Source: Ga0077536 sp943370145
GTDB lineage: Bacteria; Pseudomonadota; Gammaproteobacteria; Ga0077536
DNA: 32,697 nucleotides
Assembly: GCA_943370145.1 (NCBI GenBank)
Contig: CALRPY020000050.1
Span: forward strand, 1 to 32,697
Direction of reading: 5' to 3'
The notes under the pieces are model-generated. The model was not told where the DNA came from. It saw only the letters and a program-made list of their open reading frames with translations, and ran no database searches. A program made the position numbers and the translations under genes. This document shows positions 1-8,085 of this stretch, in pieces; within the stretch, counting starts at the first letter, position 1, and each line of letters opens with the position of its first letter.

Positions 1-611
1 GGGCCGGCATCGACGACAATGACGAGCTGACCGAAATCGGCACGGCGCCGCCGACATTCAACAAGCGCATGCCGGACCTTTTCCAGCCGTTCAGCGTTTC
101 CGAGTCCTCGATCCGCTGGGCGATGGAGAATTCCGTCGTGCCCGTGACCATCCTCACCAACCCGGGCGTCGCGAAGGCGCAGTTCCTCGCCGCGCAGGAA
201 GCCGCGAACAAGGCCGGTCACAACGTGAAGCTGGGCGAGGGGATTGGCCTCGTGCGCGAAGTGATTGTCGCCGACACCGACGCGGAGGCAGAGGCCATCG
301 CGCGCAACGGCGGTTCGATCATCTGGTGCAATTTCTTCGCGCCCTTCGGTTTCAATGCGGCTGTCGCCGCGCCGGGCGAAGGTCCGTTCGACGTGCCGAA
401 CACCTTCGAGTCCATGGCCGAGCGCGGGCTGGTGATCTACGGCAGCCCGGACACCGTCAACCGCAAGCTCGATGCGCTGTTCAAGGAACTGCCGGCGGAA
501 TACTTCTGGATGTTCACCTACAACGGCCTCATCCCGCAGAAGCAGATGATGCGCCACCTGGAACTCGTGACCACGAAGGTGCTGCCCAACTTCACCGACA
601 CGCTGCGCTGA
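1..611 (+). CDS. LLM class flavin-dependent monooxygenase, C-terminal part (5' truncated by window edge)
   Basis: The reading frame is open from the first complete codon at base 3, so the gene begins outside the window; about 202 residues are visible. The ATG at 69 is internal, because the upstream codons already read as matching protein sequence. The C-terminal stretch (KQMMRHLELVTTKVLPNF before the stop) is typical of the end of bacterial-luciferase-like TIM-barrel monooxygenases, which use reduced FMN and O2 on aldehydes, ketones, sulfonates or terpenoids. The FMN-binding N-terminal half is not visible, so the substrate class is open. An intrinsic terminator lies 40 bases after the stop. 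The family is fairly certain, the reaction is not. It is one of three LLM genes in the window and may belong to the same catabolic region as the ketone carboxylase operon. Confidence 0.85.
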   Translation, partial: AGIDDNDELTEIGTAPPTFNKRMPDLFQPFSVSESSIRWAMENSVVPVTILTNPGVAKAQFLAAQEAANKAGHNVKLGEGIGLVREVIVADTDAEAEAIARNGGSIIWCNFFAPFGFNAAVAAPGEGPFDVPNTFESMAERGLVIYGSPDTVNRKLDALFKELPAEYFWMFTYNGLIPQKQMMRHLELVTTKVLPNFTDTLR

Positions 612-651
612 GCGGCGCGCGCCGGCCGCGGCTGTCGTCGCGCTGCCTGCG

Positions 652-684
652 CCATCGGGCCGCCTTGCGCGGCCCGATGGTTTT
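652..684 (+). terminator. Intrinsic terminator after the LLM gene
   Basis: A perfect 12-bp stem (CCATCGGGCCGC at 652-663 pairing with GCGGCCCGATGG at 669-680) encloses a 5-base loop and is followed at once by TTTT. It lies 40 bases downstream of the LLM stop codon and 17 bases before the convergent SEC-C gene ends. Confidence 0.8.
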
Positions 685-700
685 CAGCCCACCGGCGCGC

Positions 701-892
701 CTACGCGGCGGCGCCGTGACACTTCTTGAACTTCCTCCCACTGCCACAGGGACAGGGGTCGTTGCGGCCGACGTCGCGCAGCGGGTTCTTCGCCGGTGCG
801 TGGTGATGATGATGGTCGTGCTCGTGATCGTGATTGCAGTTCGGTCCGTGTACGTGCCCGGTGGGCTCCGCCGCCGGCTTGTCATTGTTCAT
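701..892 (-). CDS. Small His-rich SEC-C zinc-binding motif protein
   Basis: This 63-residue protein has two parts. Residues 13-31 are a histidine-rich stretch (HVHGPNCNHDHEHD followed by five His), a likely metal-binding segment. The C-terminus has the SEC-C motif (NDPCPCGSGRKFKKCHG), the zinc finger found at the tail of SecA and of YecA/UPF0149 proteins. A GGAG seven bases before the ATG supports the start. Stand-alone SEC-C mini-proteins are common in proteobacteria, with unclear function; SecA or ribosome association and metal handling are possibilities. The gene follows the carboxylase operon on the same strand after a 113-bp gap, so read-through is possible. Confidence 0.8.
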   Translation of the reverse strand: MNNDKPAAEPTGHVHGPNCNHDHEHDHHHHHAPAKNPLRDVGRNDPCPCGSGRKFKKCHGAAA

Positions 893-965
893 CCCGGTTC
901 TCCAAGTGATGCTGGCTGGTGCGCGCCGGTCGTGCCGCGGCGCGCGAGCCGGAAGCCTAACGGTC

Positions 966-991
966 GGCCGGGGTCACTGCCAGCCCCGGCC
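966..991 (-). terminator. GC-rich hairpin after the carboxylase operon (possible terminator)
   Basis: GGCCGGGG (966-973) and CCCCGGCC (984-991) form a perfect 8-bp stem with a 10-base loop, 15 bases past the last operon stop on the minus strand. No T-run follows on that strand, so it could be a Rho-assisted end, an mRNA-stabilising hairpin or chance in GC-rich DNA. Confidence 0.3.
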
Positions 992-1005
992 CGGTCGGTC
1001 GCGAC

Positions 1006-1836
1006 TCAGGCGCGCGCGCTGCGCGCGAATTCGGCCAGTTCGGCGTTGAAGCGTGCGGGGGCCTCGATGAAGGGACCGTGGCCGACGTCGTCATACCAGG
1101 AGGCGCGGGCCGTCGGGCAACTGGCGAGGATGAGTTCCGCCATCGCCGGCAGGGTGACCGCGTCGGCCCGCCCGTGGCTGACGAGCAGCGGGCGCTGCAG
1201 CCCAGCCAGCGTTGCGGTGGTGTCGATGGGCTTGCCGAGCAGGGCGGCGCGGACCTGCGGCGGCACCACGGCGTTGAAGGCCAGCGCGGTCTCCCAGTCC
1301 TCTCGCGACAGCGGGGCGGTGAAACAGGCCTGCAGGAAGCGGCGCAGGCCCTTGATGTTCTCCCCGAGGTCGTCGCTCGTGACCAGTGGCAGCACGTCCA
1401 GGAACACCGTGCCGAGCAGGGTGCCGATCTCGGCCGGGCTCACGCGGCAGGCGCCGCCGACGAAATTGATCCCGGCGAGGTGCGCGTCGCCGTACTCGCG
1501 GACGTAGAGGGCCGAGACCAGCGAGCCGTAGGACCAGCCGACCAGCACGGGTCGTTCGAGCGCCAGTTCCCCGATCACGGTCTGCACGTCGTGCGCCCAC
1601 TGCCGGCCGTCCTGGTAGCTGGCCTCGCCGGCCGGCTTTCCGGACTGGCCATGGCCGCGCAGATCGGGCGCGACCAGGCGGAACTCGCGCGCGAGTTCGC
1701 TCTCGTACTGGGCGCGCCAGCACAGCTCGCTCTGCGACCAGCCGTGGATCAGCAGCAGGGGTGGGCCGTCCGCAATGCCGCATTCACGGACATGCAGCCG
1801 TGTGCCGTCCGTTGCCTCGAGGGTATGGTGTCGCAT
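1006..1836 (-). CDS. Alpha/beta hydrolase (last gene of ketone carboxylase operon)
   Basis: The 276-residue protein has a complete alpha/beta-hydrolase signature: oxyanion-hole HGW (31-33), the DLRGHGQS strand-loop (58-65), nucleophile elbow GWSYGS with Ser102, an acid in HGRADAV and the catalytic His in DDVGHGPF near the C-terminus. It resembles esterases, epoxide hydrolases and C-C hydrolases of the meta-cleavage type. The frame stays open further upstream, but the ATG at 1836 has a GAGG before it and starts just where homology begins. It overlaps nothing and sits 17 bases after the EthD gene stop, so it is co-transcribed. In this operon it might hydrolyse an ester or a C-C bond made after ketone oxidation or carboxylation (inference). 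Confidence 0.88.
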   Translation of the reverse strand: MRHHTLEATDGTRLHVRECGIADGPPLLLIHGWSQSELCWRAQYESELAREFRLVAPDLRGHGQSGKPAGEASYQDGRQWAHDVQTVIGELALERPVLVGWSYGSLVSALYVREYGDAHLAGINFVGGACRVSPAEIGTLLGTVFLDVLPLVTSDDLGENIKGLRRFLQACFTAPLSREDWETALAFNAVVPPQVRAALLGKPIDTTATLAGLQRPLLVSHGRADAVTLPAMAELILASCPTARASWYDDVGHGPFIEAPARFNAELAEFARSARA

Positions 1837-1853
1837 CGCGGCAGCCTCGTGCC

Positions 1854-2231
1854 TCAGCGCGTGTGATCGAAGATCTCGTGTTCCTGCGTCATGAAAACGC
1901 GGGACTGCGAGAAGTCGATGAATTTGGCCTCGTCCTCCTTCAGCTGCCGGTGCGCCTCCTTGCCTTCCTCGCTCGCCATGCCGGCGGCGAGCGCAGCCTC
2001 GTCGTCCCACCAGACCTCGGTGATGCCATCGTAGGCCGGGGCCAGGTCGCGGGACGCGGCGAAGGCGTCGTTCATCGCGGGCAGGATCGTGTGGCTCTGG
2101 ATGTATTTGCGGGCCTTGATCGCCGCGGCGAAGCCGCGGACCAGTGGGCCGTGCTGTTCCAGCCAGTAGCTGTGGAATTCGGCGGCGGGGACGTCGGCGC
2201 GCTTGCGCAGGCAGTAGACGAGCTTGATCAT
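1854..2231 (-). CDS. EthD-domain (dimeric alpha+beta barrel) protein
   Basis: This 125-residue protein begins MIKLVYCLRKRADVPAAEFHSYW and continues with LEQHGPLVRG, the hallmark of the EthD family of ferredoxin-like dimeric barrels (whole protein, one domain). EthD was named from the ethyl tert-butyl ether degradation cluster. Relatives act in quinone, lactone or polyketide chemistry, or have no known activity. GGAG lies about nine bases before the ATG. It is gene 8 of the carboxylase operon, between the MetX-like hydrolase and the alpha/beta hydrolase. A role in isomerising or protecting a reactive intermediate is only an inference. Confidence 0.85.
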   Translation of the reverse strand: MIKLVYCLRKRADVPAAEFHSYWLEQHGPLVRGFAAAIKARKYIQSHTILPAMNDAFAASRDLAPAYDGITEVWWDDEAALAAGMASEEGKEAHRQLKEDEAKFIDFSQSRVFMTQEHEIFDHTR

Positions 2232-2265
2232 CGGCAGGTGCTCCAGGTCAGGGTGGTTGCGGATA

Positions 2266-3318
2266 TCAGACTGGCAGGCTCAGCAGTTCCTTCAGGTTGT
2301 CGTCGACCTGCTGCAGCCACGCGGGGTCCAGGCCGTTGACGACCAGGTGGCCGCAGTTCGTCTTCAGCACCCGCAGTTCGCTGTTCTTGATCAGCTTCTG
2401 CTCCGCCGCGCAGTCGCGCGGCGGGAAGAACATGTCCTCGTCGATCGGCATCACGAAGGTTTTCGCCGTGATCCGGCCCAGCGCCTTCTTGAGATCGCCG
2501 CCGGTATGCCGGCTGACATCGCCGCGCTGCCACTTCCACATCATCGTCATCAGCGCATTCGGATCCATCGGCAGGAAATAGGCTTCGAGGCAATTGACGA
2601 CGAAGTCCTCGACCGAGGAGAAACCGAGACCGCGCCAGACTTCCTGCTTGTAGAACTCCGTGCTCAGGCCCATCACGGCCCACAGTTTGGCATGGCGGCG
2701 CAGGCCCACGTGCACGTCCTCGTGCGAGGCGTACCAGCCGTCCTGGTAGGCAGGGTCGGACGCAATGGCGTCCATCAGCGTCTGCGTGAACAGGAAGTCG
2801 TGGTCGGTGTTCCTGGCCGTGCCGCAGATTGGCGCGGCGCGCTTGACCATTTCCGGGTAGCGCACGGCCCACTCGTAGGTCTGCTGCGCGCCCATCGAGC
2901 CACCGGTGACCAGCGCGAGTTCGCTCAGGCCGAAGTGCTTCGTCACGAGTTCGTGCTGCGCGCGCACGTCGTCGCCGATGCGCACGCGCGGGAAGGCGCC
3001 ACGGCCGCCGGCGCCGGCGGTATTGTGCGGCGACGTCGAGACGCCATTGCCAATCTGGTTCACGCAGATGATGAAGTATTTCGACGGATCGAGACCCCGG
3101 CCCTTGCCGATGTAGGCCAGGTCGAAAATCTTGCTGGTGCCGGAATACCAGCTCGGCACCAGGATTGCGTTGTCCTTCTTCTTGTTCAGCTTGCCATGCG
3201 TGGCGTAGGCCAGCCGGCAGCCGCGCAGGGTGCCGCCTTCCTCGAGGGCAAAATTGCCGAGATCGTAGTACTCGTAAGGGCCCTGGCTGGCCTGGCCGTA
3301 GTATTCGTTGTTCAGCAT
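2266..3318 (-). CDS. MetX-like alpha/beta hydrolase (homoserine O-acetyltransferase superfamily)
   Basis: The 350-residue protein shows the MetX fold: PSWYSGTS in the oxyanion region, CVNQIGNGVSTSP, nucleophile elbow GGSMGAQQ with Ser141, an acid in PIDEDMFFPP (Asp295) and catalytic His324 in NCGHLVVNG. True MetX makes O-acetylhomoserine, but the catabolic operon context and the lack of methionine genes nearby suggest a hydrolase or acyltransferase of another substrate. I chose the ATG at 3318 because GGAGGG lies eight bases upstream. An alternative ATG at 3348 overlaps the thioesterase stop as ATGA and would add ten residues (MTNATRRDKR). Seventh gene of the operon. Confidence 0.85.
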   Translation of the reverse strand: MLNNEYYGQASQGPYEYYDLGNFALEEGGTLRGCRLAYATHGKLNKKKDNAILVPSWYSGTSKIFDLAYIGKGRGLDPSKYFIICVNQIGNGVSTSPHNTAGAGGRGAFPRVRIGDDVRAQHELVTKHFGLSELALVTGGSMGAQQTYEWAVRYPEMVKRAAPICGTARNTDHDFLFTQTLMDAIASDPAYQDGWYASHEDVHVGLRRHAKLWAVMGLSTEFYKQEVWRGLGFSSVEDFVVNCLEAYFLPMDPNALMTMMWKWQRGDVSRHTGGDLKKALGRITAKTFVMPIDEDMFFPPRDCAAEQKLIKNSELRVLKTNCGHLVVNGLDPAWLQQVDDNLKELLSLPV

Positions 3319-3344
3319 GCGCTTGTCCCTCCGGGTGGCATTCG

Positions 3345-3815
3345 TCATCGATTCAGTTTCGGATCCGGCACGGCCATCATCGTCGTGGTCATGTAGGCGA
3401 CCGGCTTTTCCGCCCCGTCCTGCAGCGCGAAGATGTCCGCGACGCAGACGTGCAGCGTGCGGCCGGGGCGAATCACGCGGCCGCGTCCGATCAGCTTCTC
3501 GCCGAAAGCCGGCGCCAGGAAATTGATCTTGTATTCGACCGTCACGACTTCCAGCCCCGCATCGAGCAGCGACAGCGCGGCATAGCCCGCGGCGCTGTCG
3601 GCGAGCGCGCCGATGATGCCGCCGTGCACGTTGCCCATCTGCTGCTGGAAATCGGGCTGGATCGGTATGTGGATCTCGGTCGCGCCCGGTTCGAGATGCA
3701 CCATGCGGGCGCCGAACAGGCGCGCCATGGCGGGCTGGTTCTCGAAGCTCGCGCGAACCTTGCGGGCGTAGTCGGGGTTGCGGGCTTCGAGGGCGCGTGG
3801 CGTGGTGGCAGTCAT
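3345..3815 (-). CDS. PaaI-family hotdog thioesterase
   Basis: A single hotdog domain of 156 residues. The motif GNVHGGIIGALADSAAGYAAL holds the HGG turn (64-66) and the catalytic-type acid Asp73 on the long helix, as in PaaI/4HBT thioesterases that hydrolyse acyl-CoA esters. The C-terminal half (VEYKINFLAPAFGEKLIGRGRV) is the standard second half of the fold. Sixth gene of the carboxylase operon. No acyl-CoA ligase is encoded beside it, so its CoA substrate must come from another locus, or it may act on a side product to recycle CoA. Confidence 0.9.
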   Translation of the reverse strand: MTATTPRALEARNPDYARKVRASFENQPAMARLFGARMVHLEPGATEIHIPIQPDFQQQMGNVHGGIIGALADSAAGYAALSLLDAGLEVVTVEYKINFLAPAFGEKLIGRGRVIRPGRTLHVCVADIFALQDGAEKPVAYMTTTMMAVPDPKLNR

Positions 3816-3912
3816 GGCGTGGCTTCAGTCCTCCCGATCGTCAGTGGGCGGCCGGGCGCGGGATGGAGGCAAGCCTGTGCACCCCGCGCGGCGCCCGACC
3901 GAGGATACCGTC

Positions 3913-4890
3913 TCAACGCGTAATGACAACCTTGCCGTAGACCTCGCGGCTCTCGATCAGGCGCAGGCCTTCCCTGACCTCAGGGAAGGGCAGGCTGCGA
4001 TAGATGACGGGGTCGATCTGGCGCCGCTCGATCATTTCGTAGAACCTGAATTGCGCCTCCTCGGGCAGCCGCGAACCGCGATCGAGGTACTGGCCCCAGG
4101 CGAGGCCCACCACGGACATGTTCTTCAGCAGGATGCGGTTGCACTCGATGCTGGGGATGCGGCCACCGGCAAAGCCGATGATCACGATCCGGCCGTCCCA
4201 GGCCACGCAGCGCTTCACCTGGTCGAAGAGGTCGCCGCCGACCGGGTCGTAGATCACGTCCGCCCCGATGCCGTCGGTGATGTCCTTCACGCGTTCGACG
4301 AGGTCCTCGCGGCGGTAGTCGACCAGGTGGTCCGCGCCGTTCGCGCGACAGACCTCGAGCTTGGTCTCGTCGCCGGCGCAGGCGATGACGCGGGCGCCGA
4401 GCAGCTTGCCGAGCTGGATGGCCGCGAGCCCGACGCCACCCGCCGCGCCCAGCACCAGCAATGTTTCGCCGGCCTGCAAGTGCGCGCGATGGGTAAGCCC
4501 GAACCAGGACGTGCCGTAGGTCACGCTGAGCGCCGCCGCCTGCTCGTCGCTGACGTGGGCGGGCACGGTCCAGGCCGAATTGTTGTGGACGATGAACGCT
4601 TCGGCGAGGGTGCCGCCGGAATGGCAGAACCCGACCGCGCGGTCGCCGACCTTGAACTTGCTGCCCGGCCCCACGGCCTCGACGACGCCGACCGCTTCCA
4701 CGCCCGGCACGGCCGGCAGCGGCGCCTTGTGCTGGTATTTGCCCTGGATGATCAGCAGGTCCGGGAAATTCAGGGAAACCGCGCGGGTGCGCACGAGTGC
4801 TTCACCGAAACCGGGCACCGGCAACGGGCGCTCGACCCAGTGCAGGACGTCGTTGTAGTGGCCATAGGCATCGAATTGCCAGGCGTGCAT
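3913..4890 (-). CDS. NADPH:quinone oxidoreductase-like MDR protein (zinc-independent)
   Basis: The 325-residue medium-chain dehydrogenase/reductase has an N-terminal GroES-like domain (about 1-115, with SLNFPDLLIIQGKY) and a Rossmann domain with the dinucleotide loop LGAAGGVGLAAIQL near 147-160. Catalytic and structural zinc cysteines are missing, which places it with quinone oxidoreductase, enoyl reductase and acryloyl-CoA-reductase-like enzymes. It probably reduces a C=C double bond or quinone with NADPH. Fifth gene of the operon, 74 bases after the FAH-type gene. In a ketone pathway it could saturate an enone before or after carboxylation (inference). Confidence 0.9.
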   Translation of the reverse strand: MHAWQFDAYGHYNDVLHWVERPLPVPGFGEALVRTRAVSLNFPDLLIIQGKYQHKAPLPAVPGVEAVGVVEAVGPGSKFKVGDRAVGFCHSGGTLAEAFIVHNNSAWTVPAHVSDEQAAALSVTYGTSWFGLTHRAHLQAGETLLVLGAAGGVGLAAIQLGKLLGARVIACAGDETKLEVCRANGADHLVDYRREDLVERVKDITDGIGADVIYDPVGGDLFDQVKRCVAWDGRIVIIGFAGGRIPSIECNRILLKNMSVVGLAWGQYLDRGSRLPEEAQFRFYEMIERRQIDPVIYRSLPFPEVREGLRLIESREVYGKVVITR

Positions 4891-4964
4891 GGCGGGGACC
4901 TCTCGGCTGGAATTGAATGGCGCGGCGGACGCGACGCGCGCGTCCGCCGGCAGGGGACGCCCGG

Positions 4965-5825
4965 CTAGATCAGCGTGGTGCTGTCCGGTTCCGCGATGAC
5001 TTCGTTTTCGATGGCGCCCAGTTTATCGATTTCCACCCGCACCCGGTCACCGACCTTGAGGTATTTGTGCGGCTTGAAGCCGATACCGACCCCGCTGGGG
5101 GTGCCGGTCAGCACGAGGTCACCCGGTTCCAGCGTGAAGGCCTTGGTCAGGGTTTCGATCTGCGTGTAGCAGTCGAACACGAGGTGCCGGGTGTTCGAGT
5201 CCTGGCGCAGTTCACCGTTGACCCAGGTCTTCAGCGACAGCGCGTGGGGGTCGCCGACCTCGTCCGGGGTCACGATCCACGGGCCGAACGGCGCGTGGGT
5301 GTCGAAGGACTTGCCCAGCGTGAAGGTCTGGGCCCAGAACTGCCAGTCGCGCACGCTGACGTCGTTGCAGACCACAAAGCCGGCAATCACCTCGTGCGCC
5401 CGTGCCTTCGGTACATGCCGGCAACGGCGCCCGATCACGAAGCCGAGTTCGCCCTCGTAGTCGAGCTTGTCGGACACGCGCGGCATATGGATGGGCGCGT
5501 GCGGGCCGTTCGCGGCAGTCGACTGCTTGTTGAAGAACATCGGGAAGGTCGGCGTGTCGAGCTTGGTTTCCGCGATGTGGTCGGCATAGTTCAGCCCGAC
5601 CGCGAGGATCTTGGGCGGACGGAGCACCGGCGCCTCGAGCTTCACTGCAGACAGCGCATGTGTCGGCCCCCCTGCGGTGCGGGCCTTCTGCATGGCGTCC
5701 GGCCCGGCGGCCAGCAATGCGCACATCTCCGTCGGCAGGCCGCTCGCGGAAAGATCGATGATCCGGTCACCGTCGACGCGCCCGATGCGAGGCGCGCCGC
5801 CGGCCGTGAAGGTCGCTAGTTTCAT
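4965..5825 (-). CDS. Fumarylacetoacetate hydrolase (FAH) family protein
   Basis: The 286-residue protein has the short N-terminal FAH domain (MKLATFTAGGAPRIGRVDGD) and the FAH catalytic fold: GLNYADHIAE with His83, metal ligands in DYEGELGFVIG (Glu124, Glu126) and Asp155 in VCNDVSVRDWQ, then GKSFDTHAPFGPWIVT and LTGTPSGVGIG. Family members cleave C-C bonds of beta-diketones or acylpyruvates, or decarboxylate or isomerise related acids. ATG at 5825 overlaps the carboxylase beta stop as ATGA, so translation is coupled. A hydrolase of 1,3-dicarbonyl compounds placed directly after a ketone carboxylase could act on the beta-keto acid product or a derivative (inference). Confidence 0.92.
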   Translation of the reverse strand: MKLATFTAGGAPRIGRVDGDRIIDLSASGLPTEMCALLAAGPDAMQKARTAGGPTHALSAVKLEAPVLRPPKILAVGLNYADHIAETKLDTPTFPMFFNKQSTAANGPHAPIHMPRVSDKLDYEGELGFVIGRRCRHVPKARAHEVIAGFVVCNDVSVRDWQFWAQTFTLGKSFDTHAPFGPWIVTPDEVGDPHALSLKTWVNGELRQDSNTRHLVFDCYTQIETLTKAFTLEPGDLVLTGTPSGVGIGFKPHKYLKVGDRVRVEIDKLGAIENEVIAEPDSTTLI

Positions 5826-7984
5826 TTGTAGTGCAGGATCCTGTACTGGTCGAAGCTCATGGTGCGCTTGGGCGGAATGACCACCGTGGTCATCGGATCG
5901 CGGATGATCGCCGGGCCTTCGATCACGTTGCCGGCTTTCAGTGCGGCCATCTCGTAGACCCTGAACGGCTGCCACATGCCGCCGTGGTAGACGTTGCGGC
6001 TGCCGACGTAGGCGCTGTCGTCCGGTTCGCGGCTCGCGAGCGGCAGCGGGGCAAGCACCGGTTGGGGTTTCGGCGCGATCGCCTCGAGGTGCACGGCGGT
6101 CAGCGAGTAGCCGGCATCGGGGAAACGCGCGCCTTCCGGGTAGACCTTCGTGTACATCTGTTCGAAGGCGTCGATTGCGCGCTGCAGGTCGGCCGGGCCG
6201 TTCATGACGCCGTCGGTCAGGGAGGTGTCGAAACTCTCCAGCTGGCCGAGGTAACGCGCGGCGATGCCGTAGCGGAACTGGATCTTCGTCGGATCCACGC
6301 CTTCCTTCGCCATCTCGTCACGCGCTTCCTGCTCGAGTTCGGCCCAGGTCTCACGCAGCTGGCGGGCGATGCCGGCCTTGTCCCCATCGCTCATGCCATT
6401 CGGGATCAGGACGCGCAGGCCGCGGTCATAGCGGTGCATGTACTCGGCGCAGGCGGCGCCGAAGGCCGAGAAGCCGGCGGCCCAGGGGAGGGTGATGACG
6501 TCCGCGAACTCGATACCCTCGGCGAAGCCGTACATGTGCACCGGACCCGCGCCGCCGTAGTAGAGCAGGGTGAAGTCGCGCGTGTCGTAGCCTTTCGCGG
6601 CGATCATGGTGCGCAGCAGGTCGTTCATCTGCGTGTTGACGATCTCGAGTACGCCGGCGCCGGCCTCGTACACGGACAGGCCCAGCGGCTTCGCGACCGC
6701 TTCGTCGAGGGCCTGCATCGCCGCCTCGCGATCGAGCTTGACCTGGCCGCCGAGGAAGTAGTCCGGATCGACGTAGCCGAGCACGACGTTGATGTCGGTG
6801 ACGGTGAGGCGATCGAAATTGAAGCAGCGGCCGACCTTGGAACCGGCGCTGTCGGGCCCGACGTGCAGGCGCTTGTATTCGTCGACCCACACCACCGAGC
6901 CGGCGCCGCTGCCGACGGAGTCGAGTTCGACCATCGGCAGCGCGAGGCGGTGGCCCGCGATGTCGGCGCTCTTGGTGATGCCGATGTGGCCGTCGACGAG
7001 GAGGCCCACGTCGAAGCTCGTACCGCCCATGTCGGCGGTCACGACGTTCTTCAGCCCAAGCTTGTCGGCGATGAACTGGGCGCCGATGAGGCCGCCGATC
7101 GGGCCCGAAATCATCGTCTCGTAGAGGCGCGGGTATTCCATGTTGACCGCGCCGCCGTAGGACAGCAGCGTCAGCAGGCGGCCCTGGAAACCGAAGCCCT
7201 TCGCCTCGTTCTCGACCGCCATCAGCGAGTCGCGCACGAGTTCGGCGGCGAAGCACTGGAAGAGCAGGCTCTTCAGCCGGTTGTTCTCCTTCGACACCGG
7301 CGCGACGTCCGCCGAGCAGACCACCGGCAGTTCCTTGCCGTGCTGCGCGAGCACTTCGTTCGCGATGTCGCGCGCGCGGTGCTCGTGGCGAGGGTCGACG
7401 AAGGAGTACAGGAACAGGATGCCAATGACCTCGCAACCGTTCGCGAGCAGCTGCTCGGTCGCGGCGCGCACCTGGGCTTCATTGACCGGGATCAGTTCGT
7501 GGCCGGGATCCAGGTGGATGTTGCCGAGGTAGCTGCCGCCGCTGAGGCGCTCACTGATGCCGATCACGTTCTTCGGGTCGACCAGCGGACGGGTATGGCG
7601 GTGCAGTTGCTGGTGCAGGGTCTCGCTCTGCGTCTGCCCCAGGTAGGTCAGGCCGCCTTCCATGACCGAGATGTCCTCGAAGCCGCGCGTGACGAGCAGG
7701 CCGACCTTGCGGCCGTTGCCGGTCAGCACGGTATTGAGCATGCCGGTGCCGCAGTAGATGTCCGCCGCGCACTGCGCGTGCACGAGATCGGCGCTCGCTC
7801 CGATATTGTTCGCCGCGTCGATCACGGATTCGCGGTAGCTGCGAGGTTCGTCGTCACGCCGCGTGATCGCCTTGCCGACGGTGAAGCTGCCGTCCGGCTT
7901 CACGAGCAGGGCGTCGGTCATCGTCCCGCCCGCGTCGAACGCGAGGATGTATTGCCGCTCGGCGGCGGTGCTGCTCAAGGCCAT
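5822..7984 (-). CDS. Acetone/aromatic-ketone carboxylase-type beta subunit (hydantoinase A/oxoprolinase fold)
   Basis: At 720 residues it matches the usual length of acetone carboxylase beta subunits. The N-terminal phosphate loop reads FDAGGTMTD (Asp17 to Asp24); the TMTD form is typical of acetone/acetophenone carboxylases, whereas hydantoinases usually have GGTFTD. Further family blocks are VTADMGGTSFDVGLL, ELDSVGSGAGSVVWVD and LLYYGGAGPVHMYGFAEG. In the family this subunit binds ATP and phosphorylates the ketone enol and/or bicarbonate. An AAGGA seven bases before the ATG supports the start. It follows the gamma gene by about 100 bases. The substrate could be acetone, a longer methyl ketone, an acetophenone or a cyclic ketone. 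Confidence 0.9.
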   Translation of the reverse strand: MALSSTAAERQYILAFDAGGTMTDALLVKPDGSFTVGKAITRRDDEPRSYRESVIDAANNIGASADLVHAQCAADIYCGTGMLNTVLTGNGRKVGLLVTRGFEDISVMEGGLTYLGQTQSETLHQQLHRHTRPLVDPKNVIGISERLSGGSYLGNIHLDPGHELIPVNEAQVRAATEQLLANGCEVIGILFLYSFVDPRHEHRARDIANEVLAQHGKELPVVCSADVAPVSKENNRLKSLLFQCFAAELVRDSLMAVENEAKGFGFQGRLLTLLSYGGAVNMEYPRLYETMISGPIGGLIGAQFIADKLGLKNVVTADMGGTSFDVGLLVDGHIGITKSADIAGHRLALPMVELDSVGSGAGSVVWVDEYKRLHVGPDSAGSKVGRCFNFDRLTVTDINVVLGYVDPDYFLGGQVKLDREAAMQALDEAVAKPLGLSVYEAGAGVLEIVNTQMNDLLRTMIAAKGYDTRDFTLLYYGGAGPVHMYGFAEGIEFADVITLPWAAGFSAFGAACAEYMHRYDRGLRVLIPNGMSDGDKAGIARQLRETWAELEQEARDEMAKEGVDPTKIQFRYGIAARYLGQLESFDTSLTDGVMNGPADLQRAIDAFEQMYTKVYPEGARFPDAGYSLTAVHLEAIAPKPQPVLAPLPLASREPDDSAYVGSRNVYHGGMWQPFRVYEMAALKAGNVIEGPAIIRDPMTTVVIPPKRTMSFDQYRILHYK

Positions 7985-8085
7985 GATGTCGTCCTTCGAA
8001 ATTGGGATGGAATGCGCCCGCAGGCGCCTGCCGGGTGCGGACGATGGCCGTGCCGCACCCGTTGGCTCATCGTCTCAGGCCGGTT

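Noticed and set aside
2266..3318. Calling the gene metX
   Set aside because: The fold and triad fit, but the operon is catabolic and homoserine specificity cannot be judged from sequence reading alone.
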